Shown one piece after another: positions 18,322-26,713 of a stretch of DNA of 64,000 nucleotides (within the stretch, counting starts at the first letter, position 1; each line of letters starts with the position of its first letter). The stretch comes from JAQVEM01 sp964603595 (lineage in GTDB: Bacteria; Actinomycetota; Humimicrobiia; Humimicrobiales; Humimicrobiaceae). The notes beneath the pieces are model-generated. The model worked only from the letters and a program-made list of their open reading frames with translations, was not told the origin of the DNA and did no database searches. The translations under genes were made by a program, and so were the position numbers. The stretch is taken from positions 124,001 through 188,000 of the forward strand of contig CAZRVN010000003.1 in NCBI GenBank assembly GCA_964603595.1, written 5' to 3'.

Positions 18322-19822
18322 TAAAAAAAAATATATTAAAAATGAAATAGAGATAGATAATAATTTATATAATGTTTTTGTTAGAGAAAAAATTTTTTCT
18401 CGTAGAGAAGCTGTAAGGATAATTGTGGTAAGTTACCAGCCAAACAGGTATTCTTCCGAACTATTGAAGTTGTGTATTGAAAGTATACAGAAATTTACCG
18501 ATACGGATTACGAACTATGGGTTGTGGATAATAATTCACCTGCTGGAAATATAAAATGGATTGATGACGTTAGAGATATAAATATTGCATATATCAGGAC
18601 GGAACCAAAGGGAGGGGCTTCTTACGCTAATAGTCTCGCTCTGGAGGTAGCTGCCAGATTAATAAATCAGAATACGGGATACCTTGTATGCTTTCATGAA
18701 GATGTGGCTGTATGCAGGTACGGATGGCTGGATTATATGTTATCCAGAATGGATAAGAAGATAAAAGCAGCAGGTTTCCGGTTAACCAGGGCAAGGGTGC
18801 CTGGGGGAGTCTTGCATGTTTGCGGCTATATAATTGATTTTAAGTTGTTTAGAGAACTGAAACTTAGTTTTTTACCGGAACTGCCGCAGTTTGATGTGGG
18901 AGATAAGGCAATCTATTTACTTAAGGAAAATGGCTTTGATATATTTCACACGCCGAATACTTTCGACAGCCCCGGGCTGACCGGTTTGATACCGGAGACA
19001 ATGGAAGCTTATGATTTGAATGTAACCAGGTCCTTTAATGATAGGGATGAGATAATTTATATGCATCTTGGCAGGGGTATACCAAAAGCTAAAGGTGAGT
19101 ATAAGAATAAAGAAAAAAGTTCTTCGGAGCAGTGGAGTGGTTATATAAGGAAAAATTTGCTATCTGAACCATTCATTCAGTTTATAGAGCCAGGTAAAGT
19201 TAATGAATTTGATTTTCTGGATACCTCTATAAGAAAATTTTATGTCCAGAATTTTATAATAGATAATCTGGATTTAATTCCCGGTAGCTCAAGTGTCTTT
19301 TATTATGGAGAGGAAAGCAGGGAACTTGATGAAAAGAAGCTGAATATAAAGTACCAGATGGCCCTGCCTGCAGGTAGCCAAAAATTTAATTGTGTGGTAT
19401 TTCCTGAAATGGTAAAGGATGCAAAAGATACAGGAGATATACTTAAATGGGCATGGGAAAATTTAAATAGGGGTGGTATTTTACTGCTGACCATTCCCCT
19501 TTTGCCGGGGAGAGAGTGGGAGCAGGCAACAGAATTTAATAAATTTTTTAAATTTGTAATTGACAGGTTGTGGAAGATAGGTTTCAAGGAAGTTTCTGTA
19601 GTAAAGCAGGGATCCCGTGACAGTTTAAAGCTTTACTCGGAGCTTGGTAAGTTAAAAATAAAAACCAGGGATCTGGATGAAGATAAAACCAGAATTATTG
19701 TAAACAGGACTGTAAAAAGAAAGTTTAAAAATATTTTGAAAGCAGAAAATAAGCCTGGAAAAGGTGAGATATTAAAAGTTGATAATATTACCACAGGTTA
19801 TGGAATAAGGGCAGTTAAATAA
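18305..19822 (+). CDS. GT2 glycosyltransferase fused to a methyltransferase-like domain
   Basis: 505 residues in two parts. Residues about 35-240 are a GT-A glycosyltransferase with IIVVSYQPNRYSSELL, WVVDNNSP and the acidic site CFHEDVAVC. Residues about 310-450 resemble a class I methyltransferase: FYYGEESRE where motif I would be, then NCVVFPEMVKDA and WAWENLNRGGILLLTIPLLPG as the post-I region. The Gly-rich SAM loop is missing, so this half may be inactive or bind something else. AGGAG inside the previous gene precedes ATG 18305. The stop overlaps the flippase start in TAATG. The N-terminal call is firm, the C-terminal one tentative. Confidence 0.68.
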   Translation: MIKWFNKKKYIKNEIEIDNNLYNVFVREKIFSRREAVRIIVVSYQPNRYSSELLKLCIESIQKFTDTDYELWVVDNNSPAGNIKWIDDVRDINIAYIRTEPKGGASYANSLALEVAARLINQNTGYLVCFHEDVAVCRYGWLDYMLSRMDKKIKAAGFRLTRARVPGGVLHVCGYIIDFKLFRELKLSFLPELPQFDVGDKAIYLLKENGFDIFHTPNTFDSPGLTGLIPETMEAYDLNVTRSFNDRDEIIYMHLGRGIPKAKGEYKNKEKSSSEQWSGYIRKNLLSEPFIQFIEPGKVNEFDFLDTSIRKFYVQNFIIDNLDLIPGSSSVFYYGEESRELDEKKLNIKYQMALPAGSQKFNCVVFPEMVKDAKDTGDILKWAWENLNRGGILLLTIPLLPGREWEQATEFNKFFKFVIDRLWKIGFKEVSVVKQGSRDSLKLYSELGKLKIKTRDLDEDKTRIIVNRTVKRKFKNILKAENKPGKGEILKVDNITTGYGIRAVK

Positions 19823-21126
19823 TGGATATTAAGAATATAAAAAGACAGTTACTTGAAAGTATCGGCAAAGTTATAAAGTACTTTAAAATGAATTTTAAAG
19901 ACAGTACTTACGGCATGGCAAACCTTGCTGTTGCTTCTCTTGACGGGTTTTTATTAAGTGTCCTTCTGGTTCGCTATCTGAGCGAAGAAGACTTTGGAAA
20001 TTATAAGTTGTTTTTTTCAGTCTTAAATATAATGATTATACTTTCGATTAATGGTCTCGGCACCTCTGTTACAAAAGCAGTTGCTAAAAGGTTTAAGGGG
20101 TTTTTTAAGAAGGCAGTTATAGTAAGCGCCCTATTTTCTCTTATTGCCAGTGCTGTTCTTATAATTCTTGCTTTTAGTTATTACAGGGGTAGCGGGATAA
20201 GATGGCCTCTTCTTTTTGCAAGTTTCGTAGTCCCTGTGTATTTCGGGTTAAATACCTGGGAGCCATATTACTATGGCGAGAGAAGATTTAAAACGGTCTT
20301 TTTGTTGAATTTATTGATGGGTGGTACCAGGTTTTTGTCATGTGCACTGGTCCTTTATTTTTACCGGAATTATTTTTATACCATTATCGCTTACCTTCTT
20401 GTAGTATCAATTTACAACATAACTTTCTTTTTCTGGATAATTAAAAGAATAAAACCGGAAAAAATTGATAAAGAAAAAGAAAAGGATTATTTAAAACATG
20501 GATTCAAGCTTACCGGTTCAAGTGCTGTTTCGAATATTGCCACAAACATTGAGAGAATATTACTTAATTCTGTTTCCAATGCTGCTATGGTTGGTGTTTA
20601 TAGTGTTGTACATGTATTCCCTCAATTTATAAAGAATAGCTTGAAAACTCTTGTAAATGTACCGACGGTCAAGCTGGCGGCCCACCCTGAAGCTGATAAC
20701 AGAAGAATAGTTAAGAAAGGCCTGGCTTATATTTTTTTATTCGGCCTCGCAGTTTTTGCCATTTTCTGGGTCCTGACCCCCTTCCTGCTGAGATTCTTTT
20801 TTAATGTGGATAATCTGGATTTAGTAAAAAAAGGCATTGTGGGAGCTCTGGATATGATTAGATATGGCAGGCTGCTGCTCATACCATTAATTTTTATGCC
20901 TGTTAGCTTAACCATCAAATACCTCGCAAGCTACCAGGGGAGCGGCAGCAGCGTACTAAAACTTTTTACGACCATAGATATCATGAAGCTGGCGCTGCTG
21001 GCTATCTTTGTTCCACTGTATAAGATTGAGGGTATAATAATTGCTTTGATTCTGGCTGAGTTTCTTTCTTTTATAATTCTTTTAACCTGGTTTTTTAGAA
21101 GTAACCGGAGATTCAGAGTAGAATAA
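19822..21126 (+). CDS. Polysaccharide flippase, Wzx/PST type
   Basis: A 434-residue membrane protein of the MOP exporter superfamily with about 12 hydrophobic helices. The N-terminal YGMANLAVASLDGFLLSVLL and YLSEEDFGNYKLFFSVLNI are the opening helices of Wzx/RfbX flippases. These flip lipid-linked oligosaccharides to the outer face. It is coupled to the upstream glycosyltransferase through TAATG and placed after three glycosyltransferase genes, which is where Wzx genes often occur. A polymerase or ligase that could act on the flipped units lies at 38221. Which oligosaccharide it carries is unknown. Confidence 0.83.
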   Translation: MDIKNIKRQLLESIGKVIKYFKMNFKDSTYGMANLAVASLDGFLLSVLLVRYLSEEDFGNYKLFFSVLNIMIILSINGLGTSVTKAVAKRFKGFFKKAVIVSALFSLIASAVLIILAFSYYRGSGIRWPLLFASFVVPVYFGLNTWEPYYYGERRFKTVFLLNLLMGGTRFLSCALVLYFYRNYFYTIIAYLLVVSIYNITFFFWIIKRIKPEKIDKEKEKDYLKHGFKLTGSSAVSNIATNIERILLNSVSNAAMVGVYSVVHVFPQFIKNSLKTLVNVPTVKLAAHPEADNRRIVKKGLAYIFLFGLAVFAIFWVLTPFLLRFFFNVDNLDLVKKGIVGALDMIRYGRLLLIPLIFMPVSLTIKYLASYQGSGSSVLKLFTTIDIMKLALLAIFVPLYKIEGIIIALILAEFLSFIILLTWFFRSNRRFRVE

Positions 21127-21155
21127 GATATGGTGTAAGGAGGTATGGTGTTGAA

Positions 21156-21809
21156 ATGCTAAAAAGAATTAAAAGTAAGATATTGTTTATAATTGTTAGA
21201 GTTTTACTTAACATTGACAATTTTATCTATAGCAGGATTTCGAAGTATTCCGTTATGCTGGGTAAGGGGATACACCCGAAGCACAGATTGATAAAATATC
21301 ATGATTTCTTCCTAGACAATATTAACCCAAATGATACTGTTTTGGATGTTGGATGCGGGAACGGCTCGGTTGCCTTTGATATAGCTAAGAAGGCAAAAAA
21401 TGTGGTCGGGATAGATATAGATGAAGATAATATCGGGGCCGCAAAGAAAAATTTTTTGCTTGATAATGTGGATTATATCTGCGGCGATGTATTGAGCTGG
21501 GATTTCAGGCAAAAATTTGATGTTGTAGTGCTATCCAATGTACTGGAGCATATCGATAAAAGGGTTGATTTACTTAAAAAAGTTAAAAATCTTGGAGATA
21601 GACTTTTAATAAGAGTTCCCATGATAGACAGGAGCTGGGTTGTTTTATATAAAAAAGAGCTGGGTATTGATTACCGGCTGGATAAGACCCATTATATTGA
21701 ATATACTTTTAATGATTTCCAAAATGAGGTGGAGTCGGCAGGTCTGGAAATTGCAAGTTACTCCATCCAGTTTGGGGAGATATGGGCAGTAGTTGAAAGT
21801 AAGGCTTGA
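21156..21809 (+). CDS. Class I SAM-dependent methyltransferase
   Basis: 217 residues. Motif I is VLDVGCGNGSVAFDIA near residue 55, motif II is VVGIDIDEDN, and the post-I strand is DVVVLSNVLEHIDKRV. A hydrophobic, basic N-terminus (about 1-30) may hold it at the membrane. AAGGAGG precedes the ATG by 12 bases; other ATG, GTG and TTG codons in between are out of frame. It follows the flippase in the same operon. Its end faces the end of another methyltransferase gene on the opposite strand, 18 bases away. Substrate unknown. Confidence 0.8.
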   Translation: MLKRIKSKILFIIVRVLLNIDNFIYSRISKYSVMLGKGIHPKHRLIKYHDFFLDNINPNDTVLDVGCGNGSVAFDIAKKAKNVVGIDIDEDNIGAAKKNFLLDNVDYICGDVLSWDFRQKFDVVVLSNVLEHIDKRVDLLKKVKNLGDRLLIRVPMIDRSWVVLYKKELGIDYRLDKTHYIEYTFNDFQNEVESAGLEIASYSIQFGEIWAVVESKA

Positions 21810-21827
21810 ATTTATGCAATAAGGATT

Positions 21828-22451
21828 TCAGGTATTTATTTTTTCGGCAAGTATTATTGTCCAGGGTACTGGTTTTGCTATTTTTAAAACCTTAAAATGT
21901 TTTTTAATAAGTCCGGTGAATTCTTTTGGGGTCCAGTGATTAATGTGACCTGGGGTATTACCCAGATTTTTCAAGTATCTAAATGACATAACGTTTAATA
22001 TTCTCCACAAAGGTTCATGCGGCACTGAAAAAATAATCCATTTTTTAGCTACTCTTTTTATTTCTTCTAATGCATTTTCAGGGTTATCAAGGTGTTCAAG
22101 TATTTCAATGGTTGTAACAGCATCAAAGAAATTGTTATCAAAAGGAAGTCTGTAAGCTGAACAATTTATAAACTCAATGTCCCTATATGTATTTTTGGCT
22201 TTTTCTAATGGTTCTTTGCCCAGGTCTATTCCTGTAACTTGGCTCTTCTTTTGCAATGCTATCTCATTTGTTATATATCCTTCGCCGCACCCGATATCTA
22301 ATAAATTATTATAATCCAGCGGCTTTAAGATTATTTTAATGTTTTTTATGAAATTACTGGTAAGAAATCTGGCTATGATGTTTTTTGAGCCATATTTATT
22401 ATAATAATTTCCGTATATAAAATTATCATTTTCAATTTTATTTTTTCTCAT
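21828..22451 (-). CDS. Class I SAM-dependent methyltransferase
   Basis: A 207-residue methyltransferase. It has LLDIGCGEGYITNEIA (motif I, about residue 47), VTGIDLGKEPL (motif II) and DAVTTIEILEHLDNPENALEEI (post-I). The segment IIFSVPHEPLWRILN and GHINHWTPKEF is seen in UbiE/COQ5-like enzymes of glycan clusters. It is the last gene of a minus-strand unit after a GT2 and a GT-C gene, suggesting modification of the sugar or lipid they handle. It converges with the plus-strand methyltransferase at 21156, but the two are not close copies. Confidence 0.8.
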   Translation of the reverse strand: MRKNKIENDNFIYGNYYNKYGSKNIIARFLTSNFIKNIKIILKPLDYNNLLDIGCGEGYITNEIALQKKSQVTGIDLGKEPLEKAKNTYRDIEFINCSAYRLPFDNNFFDAVTTIEILEHLDNPENALEEIKRVAKKWIIFSVPHEPLWRILNVMSFRYLKNLGNTPGHINHWTPKEFTGLIKKHFKVLKIAKPVPWTIILAEKINT

Positions 22452-22494
22452 AATAAATAATAGCAGGAAGTTATGATTTCATTTTAAAAAATAA

Positions 22495-23457
22495 TTATTG
22501 TTTAATTTTTTTATCAATATCTTCTGAACCTGATAACCGCTGGTCTGATTTTATCTCCATCAGCAGTCTTCTGTTGACTGATATCAAGTCCCCGATAAGC
22601 CCCAGGATAAAGAATAAAAAACCAGTGATTATAAGTATAGCTGCAAGAATAAGGGATTGGATGTGCTCTCCTGGAATATCTTTTGCAAGTATATAAAGAT
22701 ATCTTATCCCCAGTGCAAGGCCGGGTATATTAAATATAATACTTACTATCACAAAGAAACGGAGGGGCTTGTAATATAAAAATATTCTAAACATGGTAAA
22801 TATGGATTTTAATATATAATTCGGTATGTTCTTAATCAACCTTGAAGGTCTTGCCTGCTTATTTACCCTGATGGGTATTGATAACATGGGGATACCGCTC
22901 AGGCCTGCCTGTATTATGGTTTCAATAGTGTATGTGTAATTGGAGAAGACGTTTATTTTACTGGCAGCCAATCTTGAAAATGCTCTAAAGCCGCTTGTAG
23001 TGTCTCCAATTTTAGAGTTTGAAACTATTCTGACGACCAGACTGCCAAATTTCTGCAATATTTTTTTCATGGACGAAAAATTCTTTATTTTATCTATTGG
23101 TCTTGCTCCAATTACTAAATCTGCCTTATTTTCTAAAATAGGCCTTATTAACTTTTCTATATCATCGGCGTGATACTGGTTGTCAGCATCGGTATTAACT
23201 ATTATATCTGCGTTGTTGTGCAGGCAGTACTCTATACCTGTAATGAATGCCCTTGCCAGGCCGGCATGCTTTGGGAGCTGAAGTATATGTTTAACCCCGC
23301 ATTTTTTTGCTGCTCCCACAGTATCATCACTACTGCCGTCGTCTATTACGAGATACTCTATTTTATCGACACCCGGGATTTTTTTAGGCAGGGCGTTTAT
23401 AGTTTCGGGGAGAAACTTTTCTTCGTTATAACATGGTATTTGTATAAACAGCTTCAA
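22495..23457 (-). CDS. Polyprenyl-phosphate glycosyltransferase (GT2, DPM1-like)
   Basis: 320 residues. The GT-A core has IQIPCYNEEKFLPETI, LVIDDGSSDDTV, GLARAFITGIEYCL and the metal site VNTDADNQYHADDI. SKIGDTTSGFRAFSR is the acceptor-side segment found in dolichol- or undecaprenyl-phosphate sugar synthases. Two C-terminal helices (about 235-300) anchor it. The start of the gene is 18 bases after the end of a GT-C gene on the same strand, a classic pairing in which this enzyme makes the lipid-linked sugar used by its partner. It is related to the enzyme at 61816 but clearly diverged. Confidence 0.85.
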   Translation of the reverse strand: MKLFIQIPCYNEEKFLPETINALPKKIPGVDKIEYLVIDDGSSDDTVGAAKKCGVKHILQLPKHAGLARAFITGIEYCLHNNADIIVNTDADNQYHADDIEKLIRPILENKADLVIGARPIDKIKNFSSMKKILQKFGSLVVRIVSNSKIGDTTSGFRAFSRLAASKINVFSNYTYTIETIIQAGLSGIPMLSIPIRVNKQARPSRLIKNIPNYILKSIFTMFRIFLYYKPLRFFVIVSIIFNIPGLALGIRYLYILAKDIPGEHIQSLILAAILIITGFLFFILGLIGDLISVNRRLLMEIKSDQRLSGSEDIDKKIKQ

Positions 23458-23474
23458 TTTTAATAGCTTCCTTT

Positions 23475-25085
23475 TTATTTAATTGATTGTTTATTTTTTA
23501 TTTTTTCTATAACCATGAAAAACCCTGCCACGCCTGATGTCATTATAAGCGGGTCAAGCGGCAGGCGGTATCTGGTATATACATGTGCAGCGTAAAGGGT
23601 ACCAACAATAATAATTGCCGAAATTACGAATATATAAATAAGTAATATTCTTTTATTTTTTCTAGAAAAAATGATACCCATAATCCCGAATACCCAGAAA
23701 TAAAATATTGGAATCTTTACGCTATCCCAAATAATTTCAATAATTCTTACCATGCCCGGTGAGCCCTGTGCATCTTCAACATCCGATGCAATTTTTTCAT
23801 ATTTTTCATTGAAATTATCCACCTCTGATTGAATGGGCAATTCATTGTCCGGGCTTGATAACATCCACCATATATTGGAATAAGGGATTAGTTCTCCTTC
23901 GGTGGGCTCGGGTAAATCTTCTTTACTGATATTTTCTATATCATTTAAATAAATTTTTGTATCTTTCGGAGACGGTAACTCTGCTATGGTCTGTTCTATG
24001 GTGGTGAGAAGTATTATATCTTTTAAATAATGTTTAAGATATGATAACGTATTTGCTCTGATGGACTCAAAGGCGACCTTTTCCAGTAACGCATACTGGG
24101 AATCCCAACCCTCGGTCCTGTCAACCGAGACAATAATGTCACCTAAAAATCTTCTACTGGGTTGATAGTTTAAGATCTTTTCAAGTGTAATATCATATTT
24201 CCTGTAAAGCTCTGTATCCAGCAGTTCTTCTTCTATTATTGAAACCAGCTTTTTTGAATTGGGTCCGTTTTCAGCACTGAAAAGCGATTCCTGCAAAGTG
24301 TAAACCCTCATAAACGCGGTATAATTGGAACCGCGGGATATAGTGTAATCATTAAATCTGACCCCTTTATAAATTACAAAAGAACCAAGGATAACAATCA
24401 TGCATAACAGATATATGCCTGCAAGCTTGAGGATTTTTTTAAATTTAAGTTTTAGCAAGAAGACAGCTAAAAAGGTGGCAATTATTACCAGGCCGGAGGG
24501 ACGGGTTAAAATTGTAAATGATGAGATAATGCCAAGAACTGCCCAGGACCAGATGTTTTTATACTCGAGTGCATATTTTAAGGAGAGAAAAAATAAAATT
24601 ATAAACCATGAGAATAAGGCGTCCGAGCCTATCTGGTGAAACTGTATGTGAAATGGAATCATAAGAATGAAAAGGACAGTTGCCACTCTTGCAGTGTTCC
24701 TCCCCCATGATAATGCAAGAAGATAAATTGCAGGAATTAATGTAAGAAGGAGGATTTCTGATGCAATGGTTACCGCAAGAGTTCCTCCGGCCTGAAGTAA
24801 GAATCCATAAAAGAGGGGTGCAATTGGTGTCCTGTACGTTAATACCATTGGGAGCATGGGTTCTTTATTAAAGATATCAACGAAATAGTAAATGTAACTG
24901 TGTCCGTCAGGACCATAGTGAAGAGGATAAGCTATCCATAGAATTATGTGCAGGATTATGGTGACTAAAAAAGCCGGAATGATAAATCTTAAGTCTTTTT
25001 TGAAAATGTTTTTAAGGTCTGAGCCGAAATGGCTAAAGTTGTTATTATTATAAATACTGTTTTGTATTATTTTATTTTTTTGCAT
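23475..25085 (-). CDS. GT-C membrane glycosyltransferase, PMT/ArnT-like
   Basis: 536 residues with about 11-12 hydrophobic helices. The first external loop has YGPDGHSYIYY (Asp60), the usual place of the catalytic acid in GT39/GT83-type enzymes that take sugar from polyprenyl phosphate. PFHIQFHQIGSDALFSWF and FTILTRPSGLVI are typical of this superfamily. A soluble loop of about 150 residues (300-450) breaks the helix pattern. It is followed by a GT2 enzyme that would supply the donor. Its start faces the VTC operon across 205 AT-rich bases that must hold promoters for both directions. Confidence 0.78.
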   Translation of the reverse strand: MQKNKIIQNSIYNNNNFSHFGSDLKNIFKKDLRFIIPAFLVTIILHIILWIAYPLHYGPDGHSYIYYFVDIFNKEPMLPMVLTYRTPIAPLFYGFLLQAGGTLAVTIASEILLLTLIPAIYLLALSWGRNTARVATVLFILMIPFHIQFHQIGSDALFSWFIILFFLSLKYALEYKNIWSWAVLGIISSFTILTRPSGLVIIATFLAVFLLKLKFKKILKLAGIYLLCMIVILGSFVIYKGVRFNDYTISRGSNYTAFMRVYTLQESLFSAENGPNSKKLVSIIEEELLDTELYRKYDITLEKILNYQPSRRFLGDIIVSVDRTEGWDSQYALLEKVAFESIRANTLSYLKHYLKDIILLTTIEQTIAELPSPKDTKIYLNDIENISKEDLPEPTEGELIPYSNIWWMLSSPDNELPIQSEVDNFNEKYEKIASDVEDAQGSPGMVRIIEIIWDSVKIPIFYFWVFGIMGIIFSRKNKRILLIYIFVISAIIIVGTLYAAHVYTRYRLPLDPLIMTSGVAGFFMVIEKIKNKQSIK

Positions 25086-25290
25086 ATTAACTAAATATTT
25101 AATTTTAATTGCGCGGTAAATAAAGTTATGATTCTTTGTTATTATAATAATTTTTATTTTTTTTTAAAATAAAAAATAATTCTATATTATAAGTGCTTTA
25201 TTATTGCTTCATTATTTTAAACTTTTTTTATGATAAAATACGTTAAATATAATAAATGTATACAAATTTATACTTCAGAAAATAGATTGC

Positions 25291-25986
25291 ATGGGTAATA
25301 TAGCTTTAAATAGAAGAGAATTAAAATATTATATAAATTATATTGATTATATAAATCTTAAGAGTAAATTACTTACAATTTTCTCTAAGGATAGAAATAG
25401 CAATCCGGAAGGGTATTACATCGTAAGAAGTCTATATTTTGATAATAAATCAAATAATAACTATTACGAAAAAATAGCAGGGGTGGAGAAAAGAAAAAAA
25501 TACAGAATTAGAATATATAATCTAAGTGAGAATCCCGTCAAATTAGAGATAAAGTCTAAATCGAATAGGATAATATTTAAGGAATCAATATTTATTAATA
25601 CTGGGGATGTAAATAAAATAATATCAGGTGATTATAATTGTTTGTTGAATTATAAAAATGCAACTGCTAATAAAGTTTATTACATGTTTAATAAAGATTA
25701 CTACAGGCCGGTTATTATTATAGATTATAAAAGAGACGCCTATTATGTCGATCTTAATAATATAAGAATTACTTTTGACAGAGATATTAAAAAAGATGAA
25801 GTAAGTCTGGATGATCTATTTAAAAATAATTTAAACATGTCTGATGTTCTAAATAATAACAAAATCATAATGGAGATAAAATATAATTCTACGATTCCTG
25901 TGTGGATAAAAAACTTACTTCAGCTTGGAAGATTTGAGATGTGTGCCATAAGTAAATATACCTTATCCAGATATATAGAGGGTTAA
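25291..25986 (+). CDS. VTC domain protein (polyphosphate polymerase-like)
   Basis: 231 residues matching the VTC tunnel domain, the catalytic fold of the yeast Vtc4 polyphosphate polymerase. Characteristic elements are NRRELKYYI at the N-terminus, VRSLYFDN, the basic strand KKYRIRIYN, KLEIKSKS and the final IMEIKYN, which places the Lys, Arg and Glu residues that line the tunnel. There is no membrane segment. It begins an operon with DUF4956 and CotH genes, a set of families often found together in bacteria. Whether it makes polyphosphate or another phosphorylated product here cannot be told from sequence. Confidence 0.85.
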   Translation: MGNIALNRRELKYYINYIDYINLKSKLLTIFSKDRNSNPEGYYIVRSLYFDNKSNNNYYEKIAGVEKRKKYRIRIYNLSENPVKLEIKSKSNRIIFKESIFINTGDVNKIISGDYNCLLNYKNATANKVYYMFNKDYYRPVIIIDYKRDAYYVDLNNIRITFDRDIKKDEVSLDDLFKNNLNMSDVLNNNKIIMEIKYNSTIPVWIKNLLQLGRFEMCAISKYTLSRYIEG

Positions 25987-26017
25987 TAACAATATAGTAG
26001 TGGGAAAGGAATAATAT

Positions 26018-26713
26018 ATGGGAAAGATAACATTTCAGGAGATAATAGATTCAATAGGACTGGAACAAGTAGTCCAGATAAATCAGGACTTAAATATCTG
26101 GATGATACTTATAAACCTGGCTGTTGCTTTTACACTTGCCATGTTTATTTATTTCATATACAAAACCACGTTTTCGGGTGTGCTTTATTCTAAAAACTTC
26201 AATATTACTTTGGTTTTAGTATCTCTGGTTACGGCAGCGGCTGTAATAGTGATAAGCTCCAATATAGTACTTGCTCTCGGAATGGTAGGGGCACTCTCCA
26301 TCGTAAGATTCAGAATGGCAGTAAAAGATCCCAAAGATGTAGGATTTCTATTCTGGGCTATAACAAACGGGATTATATGCGGCATATCCGCATATAATCT
26401 TGCGGTAATATCTGTACTTTTTATTGGCCTTGTAATTTTTATAATATCCAAAAAGATAAGATTTACAGAACCGTACCTTTTGATAATTGATTCCAGAGAG
26501 TTAAAAATCCAGGAAATAGAAGAAATTTTAAAAAAACATACTCTTCTTTATAAGATAAGGTCAAAAATAATAGAAAAAGATAAAGCCCAGCTTATAGCTG
26601 AGATAAAAATAAGAAAAGATAAAATAAAAAACCTGACTGATGCTATAAAAGAGTTAAAAGATATAACATTTGTAAAACTTGTATCTTATGAAGGTGACCT
26701 GGAAGAAGGGTAA
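26018..26713 (+). CDS. DUF4956 membrane protein
   Basis: A 231-residue membrane protein. Four hydrophobic helices lie between about 30 and 145, and the conserved DUF4956 core GMVGALSIVRFRMAVKDPKD is near residue 90, followed by FLFWAITNGIICG. The C-terminal 80 residues form a soluble, Lys-rich domain with a ferredoxin-like pattern (LLIIDSRELKIQEIEEIL). Function is unknown; the family travels with VTC and CotH genes, so it may be the membrane partner of that pathway. GGAAAGGAA precedes the ATG, and its stop overlaps the CotH start in TAATG. Confidence 0.85.
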   Translation: MGKITFQEIIDSIGLEQVVQINQDLNIWMILINLAVAFTLAMFIYFIYKTTFSGVLYSKNFNITLVLVSLVTAAAVIVISSNIVLALGMVGALSIVRFRMAVKDPKDVGFLFWAITNGIICGISAYNLAVISVLFIGLVIFIISKKIRFTEPYLLIIDSRELKIQEIEEILKKHTLLYKIRSKIIEKDKAQLIAEIKIRKDKIKNLTDAIKELKDITFVKLVSYEGDLEEG

